A stretch of 64,000 nt of DNA from assembly GCA_903859155.1 (NCBI GenBank), contig CAIOLO010000010.1:1-64000 (forward strand), in the 5' to 3' direction. Below the pieces are notes generated by a model, which had not been told where the DNA came from, did no database searches, and saw only the letters and a list, made by a program, of their open reading frames with translations. A program made the position numbers and the translations under genes. The first letter of the stretch is position 1. The number at the start of each line of letters is the position of its first letter. Below are positions 15,336-22,145 of this stretch, one piece after another. The DNA is from an uncultured beta proteobacterium (GTDB lineage Bacteria > Pseudomonadota > Gammaproteobacteria > Burkholderiales > SG8-39).

Positions 15336-17271
15336 CGGAACTCAGCCAGTGATCAATTCGCTAACCGAACTGGAACAGTTCAGGCAGGGAATCCTGTCAA
15401 AAAAGGATCCGGACGGAATCCGTGTATCCGTATGCGCCGGCGCCGGCTGCCTCGCCTCGGGCGCAGGCAAGATCATCGCGGCCCTGAACGAGGAAATCGA
15501 AAAACAGGGCATGCAGGATCGGGTGCTTGTAAAAGGCACCGGGTGTCCTGGATTTTGCGAGCGCGGACCCATCGTAGTCATCGACCCCGATGAGATCTGT
15601 TATCTCCAGGTCAAACCCAAGGACGTTGCCGCGATCGTCTCCAAGACGTTGAAAGAGAAAAAGCTCATCGATCGCCTGCTGTATGCCGGTCCGGGCAAGG
15701 ACGAAAAAACCGTCCGCGAAGCCGACATCCCGTTCTACAAGAATCAGGAACGGAACATCATCGGCAACAACATCAAGATCGATCCGAAGTGCATCGATGA
15801 CTATCTCGCGCTGGACGGCTATTCCGCGCTGGCCAAGGTCCTGTTCCAGATGGCGCCCGAACAGGTGGTGGATGAAGTCAAGAAATCCAACCTCAGGGGA
15901 CGGGGCGGCGGCGGCTTTCCCACAGGAATAAAGTGGGACGCTGCCCGCAATGCGCCGGGGGACACGAAATACGTGATCGTCAATGCCGATGAAGGCGACC
16001 CGGGGGCATTCATGGACCGGGCGGTGCTCGAAGGCAATCCCCACTCGATCCTGGAGGGATTGATCATAGGCGCCTATGCGATCGGCGCCCATGAGGGCTA
16101 TGTCTATGTGCGCCAGGAGTATCCGCTGGCATTGGAGAACGTCGGCATTGCGATCAGGCAGGCCGAGGAATACGGCCTTCTGGGCAGCAACATCCTGGGA
16201 TCGGGCTTCGATTTCAAGGTCAAGGTTCATCGCGGTGCCGGTGCCTTCGTGTGCGGTGAGGAGACCGCGCTGCTGCTGTCGCTCGAGGGCAAGCCGGGTG
16301 AACCCAGGGCGAGGCCTCCCTTTCCGGCCACCCGCGGCCTCTGGGGCAAGCCCACCAATATCAACAACGTTGAAACCTGGGCGAACATCCCGCTGATCGT
16401 CAACAACGGCGCCGACTGGTTCAATCAATTCGGAACCGGCAAAAGCAAGGGCACCAAGATTTTTTCGCTGGTGGGCAAGATCAAAAATACCGGCCTGGTG
16501 GAGGTCCCCATGGGCGTGACGCTCAGGGATATCGTCTACAAGATCGGCGACGGCATCCCCGGCGGCAAGAAGTTCAAGGCGGTGCAGACCGGCGGCCCGG
16601 CCGGCGGTTGCATCCCGGAGGAGCACCTGGACATTGCCGTCGATTACGACGAGCTTGCCAAGGTCGGCGCCATCATGGGTTCCGGCGGCATGATCGTCAT
16701 GGATGAAGACACCTGCATGGTCGATGTGGCCCGCTACTTCATCAATTTCCTCGCTCAGGAATCCTGCGGCAAATGCTCCCCTTGCCGCGAGGGTCTCAAG
16801 CAGATGCAGCGCATTCTCACCAATATCACCGAAGGAAACGGCAAGGAAGGGGATATCGAACTGCTCGAGGAACTGGCGATGTCCACCGGCAGCGCTTCGC
16901 TTTGCGCCCTCGGGCGGACCGCGCCCAACCCGGTGCTCTCCACCATCCGCTACTTCAGGCACGAGTACGAGGCGCACATCCGGGAGAAGCGCTGCCCGTC
17001 CTATTCGTGCGAGAAACTGGTCTCCTACTATATCGATCCGCAGGCGTGCACCGCCTGCCTGTTGTGCCTGAAGAATTGCGCCACAGACGCCATATCGGGG
17101 AGCAGGGGGCAGATCCACGTTATCGATCAGGCGAAATGCACCCGCTGCCGCAGCTGCTACGACGTCTGCCCCCCGCACTACGGCGCAGTCTTGAGGTTCT
17201 CCGGCGAATCCGTACCGGAGCCAATCCCGGTGGAGCGGCGAACCCTTGTCGAAAAGAGCAAAGCAATATGA
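15328..17271 (+). CDS. bamH: BamH-like, NuoF/HydB-type NAD(H)- and FMN-binding subunit
   Basis: A 647-residue soluble protein with the layout of HydB/HoxF-type subunits. An N-terminal [2Fe-2S] thioredoxin-like domain has CAGAGCLASGAG and GCPGFCERGP (residues 31-76). The NADH/FMN core has GRGGGGFPTGIKWDAAR (near 190), NADEGDPGAFMDR and GAGAFVCGEETALL. A [4Fe-4S] site, SCGKCSPCREG, lies near 478. Two C-terminal ferredoxin motifs, CTACLLCLKNCATDA and CTRCRSCYDVCPP, end the protein. It would be the flavin entry point for electrons in the Bam complex. ATGA overlap with bamI and an eight-base overlap with bamG show tight coupling. Similar proteins occur in other bifurcating complexes, so the Bam label rests on the operon. 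Confidence 0.85.
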   Translation: MINGTQPVINSLTELEQFRQGILSKKDPDGIRVSVCAGAGCLASGAGKIIAALNEEIEKQGMQDRVLVKGTGCPGFCERGPIVVIDPDEICYLQVKPKDVAAIVSKTLKEKKLIDRLLYAGPGKDEKTVREADIPFYKNQERNIIGNNIKIDPKCIDDYLALDGYSALAKVLFQMAPEQVVDEVKKSNLRGRGGGGFPTGIKWDAARNAPGDTKYVIVNADEGDPGAFMDRAVLEGNPHSILEGLIIGAYAIGAHEGYVYVRQEYPLALENVGIAIRQAEEYGLLGSNILGSGFDFKVKVHRGAGAFVCGEETALLLSLEGKPGEPRARPPFPATRGLWGKPTNINNVETWANIPLIVNNGADWFNQFGTGKSKGTKIFSLVGKIKNTGLVEVPMGVTLRDIVYKIGDGIPGGKKFKAVQTGGPAGGCIPEEHLDIAVDYDELAKVGAIMGSGGMIVMDEDTCMVDVARYFINFLAQESCGKCSPCREGLKQMQRILTNITEGNGKEGDIELLEELAMSTGSASLCALGRTAPNPVLSTIRYFRHEYEAHIREKRCPSYSCEKLVSYYIDPQACTACLLCLKNCATDAISGSRGQIHVIDQAKCTRCRSCYDVCPPHYGAVLRFSGESVPEPIPVERRTLVEKSKAI

Positions 17272-17909
17272 GCGAATTCTCCTTGAAGATTGATGGCAAG
17301 GATGTTGCCGCGAGCGATGACATGACCATCCTGGAAGCAGCCCAAAGCGCCGGCATAGCGATTCCTACCGTCTGCCACCACGAGAAGCTGGAGCCTTTCG
17401 GCGGCTGCCGGCTTTGCACGGTAGAAGCGGAAGCCGGCGGCAGGACCAGTCTGGTTGCCGCCTGCATCTATCCGGCGCAGAAGGACATGGCGGTCAAAAC
17501 ACGGACCCCGCAGATCGACAAGATTCGCAAAGTGCTGACCGAGCAGTTGCTCGCCTATGCGCCGGAGTCCGAGGTTTTGCGGGGGCTGGCGCGCGAATAT
17601 CACGCCGACAAAGACCGCTTTCCCAAGGAACCCTCATTCTGCATTCTGTGCGGCCTGTGCGTGCGCTACTGCGCCGAGGTCAAACAGAAAAGCGCCGTCG
17701 GCTTCGTCGAGCGGGGACCCAACCGGGAAATCAGCTTCGTCCCGGAAATCGCCGCCAAAGAATGCTGGGACTGCAAGGAATGCTTTCCGCTTTGCCCGAC
17801 GTCGGCATTGCAGGCGGCCTATGTTTTGACGCGATCGCTGACATCTTTCAAGTCAACCGCCCAACCCGAGGCCGGCAAACAGGCCGCGACCAATACAGTT
17901 CCGCAGTGA
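17268..17909 (+). CDS. bamI: BamI-like, NuoG-N-terminal-type ferredoxin subunit
   Basis: A 213-residue FeS protein. The N-terminal [2Fe-2S] plant-ferredoxin-like domain has PTVCHHEKLEPFGGCRLCTVE and the fourth ligand in VAACIYPA. The second half has two [4Fe-4S] motifs, FCILCGLCVRYCAEV (near 125) and CWDCKECFPLCPTSA (near 165). It resembles the N-terminal part of NuoG/FdhA without the molybdopterin domain. The start at 17268 overlaps the bamH stop (ATGA); this gene start is hidden in a longer track ORF that begins in bamH. It should relay electrons between BamGH and BamBC or BamDEF. Confidence 0.83.
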   Translation: MSEFSLKIDGKDVAASDDMTILEAAQSAGIAIPTVCHHEKLEPFGGCRLCTVEAEAGGRTSLVAACIYPAQKDMAVKTRTPQIDKIRKVLTEQLLAYAPESEVLRGLAREYHADKDRFPKEPSFCILCGLCVRYCAEVKQKSAVGFVERGPNREISFVPEIAAKECWDCKECFPLCPTSALQAAYVLTRSLTSFKSTAQPEAGKQAATNTVPQ

Positions 17910-18005
17910 ATCCGGGACAGCATGCAACGATTCACGAACAATGGACCGACGAGCAACGAACAAGCGACAACGACACGAGCCAGCTAACAGCGAAGAGGTA
18001 AGAAA
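17910..18005 (+). promoter_or_regulatory. Unstructured C/A-rich leader before bamB
   Basis: A 96-base spacer inside the operon, with repeated short ACGA/CAACGA units and few G residues, ending in a strong ribosome site (GAAGAGGTAAGAAA before ATG). It may allow separate control of the catalytic pair bamBC, for example by an RNA-binding protein or Rho. I see no hairpin or promoter that proves this. Confidence 0.3.
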
Positions 18006-19964
18006 ATGAGGTACGCAGAAACAGGGTTCAATCTGGAAATCGATCTATCCCGGGGTAGCATCGACAAGGTGGAAACGGACCCCAGGGACACCGAGCTTTA
18101 TCTTGGCGGACAGGGCATGGCCGCCAAGATTCTGTTTGAACGGGTTCCGGCCGACGTGGACCCGTTTTCTCCGGACAATCTGCTGATCTTCAGCACCGGA
18201 CTTCTGCACGGCACGCCGGCCCCCGCCGCCAACCGCACGGTGGTGAACACCTTCTCGCCGCAAACGAATCTGATGTCGCATTCCCTGTTCGGGGGATTTT
18301 TCGGGCCGGAACTGAAATATGCGGGTTATGACCGGATCATCATTCGCGGCAAAGCCCCCGACCTGGTTTATCTGTACATCAACAACGACAAGGTGGAAAT
18401 CCGCGACGCAACCCACTTGCGCGGAAAAGGCACTACGGAAACCGGCGAACTGATCAAAAAGGAGCTGAACGACCAGAAAGTCCAGGTCGCCGCCATCGGT
18501 CTGGCCGGTGAAAACCGCGTCTTTATGGCCTCCATCGACCACAATCACGCCAGCGCGGCGCGCGGGGTGGGCGTCATCATGGGAGACAAAAGGCTCAAGG
18601 CGATCGCGGTACGCGGCACCAAGGAACTCAACATCGCGCATCCGGCTGAAATGTTCGAAATTTGCCAGGACATCCATTTGAAAATGGCCGCGAGTTCAGG
18701 ATGCGGCGACTGGATGGCTGACGACGAGGACGACAGCTTCCACCACAACCATTTCGCCTGGGGCAACGCGCGCAAGCGCATCAAGAATTACTGGAGCGAT
18801 GAACTGCAGGAGCGCTGGACGCGGTGGAAATACGACCACATGGACCGCCAGACCGGCTGCTATAACTGTCCCAAGAAATGCCGCAACGTGATGAGCTGGC
18901 CCGGCAAGCCGCGCTTTGGCTACAAATGCTTCGGCAAGGACACCTACCACATGGCGGCCTTTCTGGAACTGGACTTCAGCTATGAAATCCTCGGCATCGC
19001 CCAGGAATACGGCGTGGACTCCTACGCGACGCCGCAGGTAATGGCCTTTGCCCTCGAATTGCTGGAAGCCGGCATATTGACCGACAAGGATTTTCCGGAC
19101 ATGCCCGCGGACAGCCGGGGACGGTTTTTCTACCTGCTGGAGAAGATCGTCCGCCGGGAAGGCATTGGCGACATTCTGGCCAACAGCGTCTCGCATGCAG
19201 CCAAGCAGATCGGCAACGGGGCGGAGGCGTACGACCACAACACCGTTAAGAAATTCGAGCAGTTGCCCATCAAGCTGGGTAAGGTAAATCCCGCCTTCTT
19301 CCTCATGCTCGCCACCGGTGAAAAGATGAGCATCACCCAGATCGAAGGATCATTTCCCCAGGACCCCCTTCCCACGCAGGAAGAGAGGGACGAATTCGTC
19401 AAGAAATGGGAGGCCGTGCCGGACGACAAATTCAAGGAATACTTCCGTAACTGGAAGAAAAAGAGCGAGATTTCCGATGAAGCAACCTGCGACATTGTCG
19501 AATGGAACGAAGCGATGCATTACATCGACGACGCCATCGGCACCTGCGGATTCGTTTCCTCTTTCCGCGGCCAGTTTGGCGGCGCCGTCCCCTATCATGT
19601 GAACAATATTCCCGGAATCATTGCGCTTGCGACCGGCATGGAGATGGACCAGCAAAAGCTCTGGAAAACCGCGCAGAGAATCCGCGCGCTGGTCAGGGCC
19701 GTGAATGTAAGGCGAGGTTTGCGCAGAAAAGATGAACGGCCGCCCGAGGACCACTGGGCGGTGCGAAATGAAGAGTATGAACAGAACCTGCTGAGCAAGT
19801 ATTACGAATTCAAGGGGTGGACCAGCGAGGGCATTCCAACCCGGCAGAAGCTGGAAAATCTGGATCTGGGTTACGTGGCCGATGACCTGGAGCAGAGAGG
19901 AATTTTGAAGATTGATGCAAGCGCCACGGCCGGCCGGCCTTCGGCAGAAACCGTAACAGGCTAG
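18006..19964 (+). CDS. bamB: BamB-like tungsten AOR-family subunit (class II benzoyl-CoA reductase catalytic subunit)
   Basis: A 652-residue aldehyde:ferredoxin-oxidoreductase-family protein, almost the length of Geobacter BamB. The opening MRYAETGFNLEIDLSRGSID and the block DTELYLGGQGMAAKILFERVP follow BamB closely as I remember it, more so than ordinary AORs. The [4Fe-4S] ligands are in CYNCPKKC (285-292), and a KCFG Cys at 308 sits 16 residues later, as does the tungsten-ligand Cys322 of Geobacter BamB. His246 in SFHHNHFAWGNAR aligns with His260 there; the position of Glu251 is occupied by Met237 in an ungapped reading. BamB reduces the aromatic ring of benzoyl-CoA to the 1,5-dienoyl-CoA without ATP. 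The altered loop leaves room for a different acyl-CoA substrate. bamC follows at 12 bases. Confidence 0.85.
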   Translation: MRYAETGFNLEIDLSRGSIDKVETDPRDTELYLGGQGMAAKILFERVPADVDPFSPDNLLIFSTGLLHGTPAPAANRTVVNTFSPQTNLMSHSLFGGFFGPELKYAGYDRIIIRGKAPDLVYLYINNDKVEIRDATHLRGKGTTETGELIKKELNDQKVQVAAIGLAGENRVFMASIDHNHASAARGVGVIMGDKRLKAIAVRGTKELNIAHPAEMFEICQDIHLKMAASSGCGDWMADDEDDSFHHNHFAWGNARKRIKNYWSDELQERWTRWKYDHMDRQTGCYNCPKKCRNVMSWPGKPRFGYKCFGKDTYHMAAFLELDFSYEILGIAQEYGVDSYATPQVMAFALELLEAGILTDKDFPDMPADSRGRFFYLLEKIVRREGIGDILANSVSHAAKQIGNGAEAYDHNTVKKFEQLPIKLGKVNPAFFLMLATGEKMSITQIEGSFPQDPLPTQEERDEFVKKWEAVPDDKFKEYFRNWKKKSEISDEATCDIVEWNEAMHYIDDAIGTCGFVSSFRGQFGGAVPYHVNNIPGIIALATGMEMDQQKLWKTAQRIRALVRAVNVRRGLRRKDERPPEDHWAVRNEEYEQNLLSKYYEFKGWTSEGIPTRQKLENLDLGYVADDLEQRGILKIDASATAGRPSAETVTG

Positions 19965-19976
19965 AGGAGAACATCC

Positions 19977-20534
19977 GTGACAGCCGGCCTCACCACAAAG
20001 ACCGTCAAAGAAATCCTGGTCGATATCGACAAATGCACGGGTTGCCGTGCCTGTGAAATGGCCTGCTCGGCCTATCACGCCACCCCGAGGTACAGCAGCA
20101 TCAATCCGTCAAAAGCCCGGATCAGGGTTGTTTGCGACGAGATCAACGATGAGTACGTGCCGATACGTGCCGGGGATTACACCCCTTCGGAATGCAATGG
20201 CAGGCACATTTATACGATCGGCGGCAAGCAATACAGCGAGTGCAGCTTCTGCGGCGCCTCCTGCCCGTCCAGGGACTATTTCGTGGAGCCCGACTCCGGC
20301 CTGCCGCTGAAATGCGACATGTGCGAAAGCGTGCCGGCGCTCGAAGTCCCGATGTGCGTCAAGGTGTGCGGGGCCGAGGCGCTCACCTACGTCGAGCGTG
20401 AAGTAAAAAGAGAGGAAAAAGAACAGGTAAAGCGCGGCGAGATCGAGATAGGACTGGAATCCCTGGTCAAGAAACACGGCGTGCAGGCCGTCATCGAAAC
20501 CATGGCGCAGATTTCCAAAGGGCTGAAACCTTAA
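19977..20534 (+). CDS. bamC: BamC-like ferredoxin subunit of the tungsten catalytic module
   Basis: A 185-residue polyferredoxin with cysteines for three [4Fe-4S] clusters: CTGCRACEMACSAYH (near residue 19), CSFCGASCPSRDYF (near 84), and CDMCESVPALEVPMCVKVCGAEAL (near 108). The start VKEILVDIDKCTGCRACEMACS is typical of BamC and related AOR small subunits. It begins at GTG with AGAGGAGAACATCC upstream, 12 bases after bamB. It would carry electrons from the BamDEFGHI part to BamB. It is the last gene of the operon; the next gene (dsbB) is on the opposite strand. Confidence 0.85.
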   Translation: MTAGLTTKTVKEILVDIDKCTGCRACEMACSAYHATPRYSSINPSKARIRVVCDEINDEYVPIRAGDYTPSECNGRHIYTIGGKQYSECSFCGASCPSRDYFVEPDSGLPLKCDMCESVPALEVPMCVKVCGAEALTYVEREVKREEKEQVKRGEIEIGLESLVKKHGVQAVIETMAQISKGLKP

Positions 20535-20585
20535 GGCCGGCGAATCAGGGGGAAATGGTCGCGCAAACCATTACTGCCCGCAAAA

Positions 20586-21110
20586 TCAACCTGGCCCGAA
20601 TGCGCGCGTGCCGGTGGCTGATGACCACTTGAAAACAAGCAGGACCGCAGCCACAAACAGAAGGACGTACCAGGCGAGCGACCACTCGGGTACGGTCAGA
20701 CCGTAGATGGGGTCCAACTGGTGCACGCACTCGCCGCTGGCATGAAAAAACTGCGGCAGTGCCTTCGCGACAAACATGCGGTTGACAAACTGCTCGAGCT
20801 CATCGAACCCGCAGTCCAAGCTTGGATTGTGAACCACCCAGATGTGCCGGATGGCCGTGCCCATACCGACGAGCACAGCCGCTAAAATTCCTCCAAGATA
20901 GGCCAGTGCTGCGCGGCGCCCCGGATTGTGAATGGCGGCCGCAAGTGCGATCAGTCCGACCAGCAAAAAGCCTTCGCGCTGCAGGATGCACAATGGACAG
21001 GGCTTGTGGCCGGCAAAATGCTGCAGCAGCAGGGCAGCCGCAAGCAGCGCAAAAGGCGCCACCGCGAAGGCCTTGAACACCGGCCGGCAAGGCGGATCAG
21101 TGAGAATCAT
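20586..21110 (-). CDS. dsbB: Disulfide bond formation protein B
   Basis: A 174-residue inner-membrane quinone reductase that reoxidises DsbA. There are four hydrophobic segments. The first periplasmic redox pair is in HKPCPLCILQREG; the second pair is spread over SLDCGFDELEQF and HASGECVHQLDPIYG. AAGGAGCGACCTGAAA precedes the ATG. Length and order of the cysteine pairs are normal for the family. It is convergent with bamC. Confidence 0.92.
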   Translation of the reverse strand: MILTDPPCRPVFKAFAVAPFALLAAALLLQHFAGHKPCPLCILQREGFLLVGLIALAAAIHNPGRRAALAYLGGILAAVLVGMGTAIRHIWVVHNPSLDCGFDELEQFVNRMFVAKALPQFFHASGECVHQLDPIYGLTVPEWSLAWYVLLFVAAVLLVFKWSSATGTRAFGPG

Positions 21111-21203
21111 TTTCAGGTCGCTCCTTTCCTGTCGTCAGGCGGATCATGCTTGGCGTCGCTTCGCTGTGCAAGCCCCCCGAAACTTCGACCTCCCGCCCAA
21201 GAG

Positions 21204-21740
21204 CTATGTGCCGCTCTCCGGCTCGTTATCCACACGCAACGCACGAAACACGCGGTTGTGCATCAGATAAGTGCCCACCAGCACGGTCAGCTCGACCACC
21301 TCGCGCTCGCCGTAGTGCTGGCGCACCGCATCGAAAACCTCGTCGGAAACCTCGGGACCGTCGAGCATGGCGTCGGCATAGGCAAGAGTTGCACGCTCAG
21401 CCTGGTTGAACAAGCCGGAGGCGCGCCAGTCATTAAGGGCCTCGCATTCTTGCGCACTCACGCCGTCGGCAAGTGCGATCGTCGGCACATGCTGTTGCAG
21501 CGCATAGGCATATTGCATGGCCGAAACAATCCGGACGATGACCAGTTCGCGCAAGCGCGGCGTCAAAGTGCTGCCCCAGCGTATCGTGTTGCTGTGCTCC
21601 AGCCAGCTCATCGCCACCGGCGGCGAATGCAGCAGCAGCTTGTAGATATTGATTAGCGCGCCGCGCCCGCTCTTGATACTGCCGATCTGCGCGGAGAGTT
21701 CGGGGTGACCCTGCTCATCGATGTAGGTAATGCGCGCCAT
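21204..21740 (-). CDS. Carboxymuconolactone-decarboxylase-family protein lacking the CxxC
   Basis: A 178-residue protein of the CMD/AhpD superfamily, with the typical start ITYIDEQGHPELSAQIGSIKSGRGALINIYKLLLHSP, then TPRLRELVIVRIVSAMQYAYALQQHV and EVVELTVLVGTYLMHNRV. AhpD members have a peroxidatic or disulfide E-x2-CxxC-x2-H; here the site reads QYAYALQQHV with no cysteines. A redox role is therefore unlikely and a gamma-CMD-like or unknown reaction more so. It is 15 bases after the response regulator gene and probably the last gene of that operon. Confidence 0.85.
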   Translation of the reverse strand: MARITYIDEQGHPELSAQIGSIKSGRGALINIYKLLLHSPPVAMSWLEHSNTIRWGSTLTPRLRELVIVRIVSAMQYAYALQQHVPTIALADGVSAQECEALNDWRASGLFNQAERATLAYADAMLDGPEVSDEVFDAVRQHYGEREVVELTVLVGTYLMHNRVFRALRVDNEPESGT

Positions 21741-21755
21741 GATCGTCCCTCCAAG

Positions 21756-22145
21756 TCAGCCGCGCCAGCGCAGCCAGGCCGTCTTGACCGCGTCCGCGAG
21801 CAATATCGGATCAAACGGCTTGGCGATGACCTCGATAGCGCCAAGCGCGCGCAGCTTTTCGGTCTCCTCCGCTTGCGCCTTGGCCGTCAGAAAGATGACC
21901 GGGATGCCGGCGGTCGCGGGATGAGCCCGCAACCGGCTGAGCACCCCGGGACCGTCCATGTCGGGCATCATCACATCCAGCAGCACCACCTGTGGATTGA
22001 AATCGGCCACCGCCTGCAGCGCTTCGGCTCCGCCTGAGCAGGCGCGCAGCGTGTAGCCGCCGACCAGTTCCAGCGCCATGCCCGCCACGGTGCGGATATC
22101 CGGGTCATCCTCGACCAGCATGATGCGTTGCAGTTCCTCATCCAT
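21756..22145 (-). CDS. Stand-alone response regulator receiver (CheY-like)
   Basis: A 129-residue receiver with no output domain. Conserved features: acidic pocket VEDDPDIR, phospho-acceptor Asp in VVLLDVMMPDMDGPG, Thr in IFLTAKA, and Lys in AKPFDP. Its start overlaps the stop of the CHASE3 kinase by eight bases, so it is co-translated and likely its direct partner. It could pass phosphate to the HPt protein encoded in the same operon. Confidence 0.9.
   Translation of the reverse strand: MDEELQRIMLVEDDPDIRTVAGMALELVGGYTLRACSGGAEALQAVADFNPQVVLLDVMMPDMDGPGVLSRLRAHPATAGIPVIFLTAKAQAEETEKLRALGAIEVIAKPFDPILLADAVKTAWLRWRG

Noticed and set aside
15397-17178. 593-residue minus-strand ORF opposite bamH
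   Set aside because: A shadow caused by the codon pattern of a GC-rich gene; the plus-strand frame has full NuoF motifs.
9734-17909. A hydrogenase- or formate-dehydrogenase-linked Hdr complex
   Set aside because: No hydrogenase large subunit or molybdopterin FdhA is encoded; the only Mo/W enzyme is the BamB-like protein.
18006-19964. Ordinary aldehyde:ferredoxin oxidoreductase instead of BamB
   Set aside because: The N-terminus, length, Cys spacing and the surrounding bamC-I genes fit BamB better; a plain AOR would not come with HdrA, MvhD and NuoEFG-like subunits in this set.
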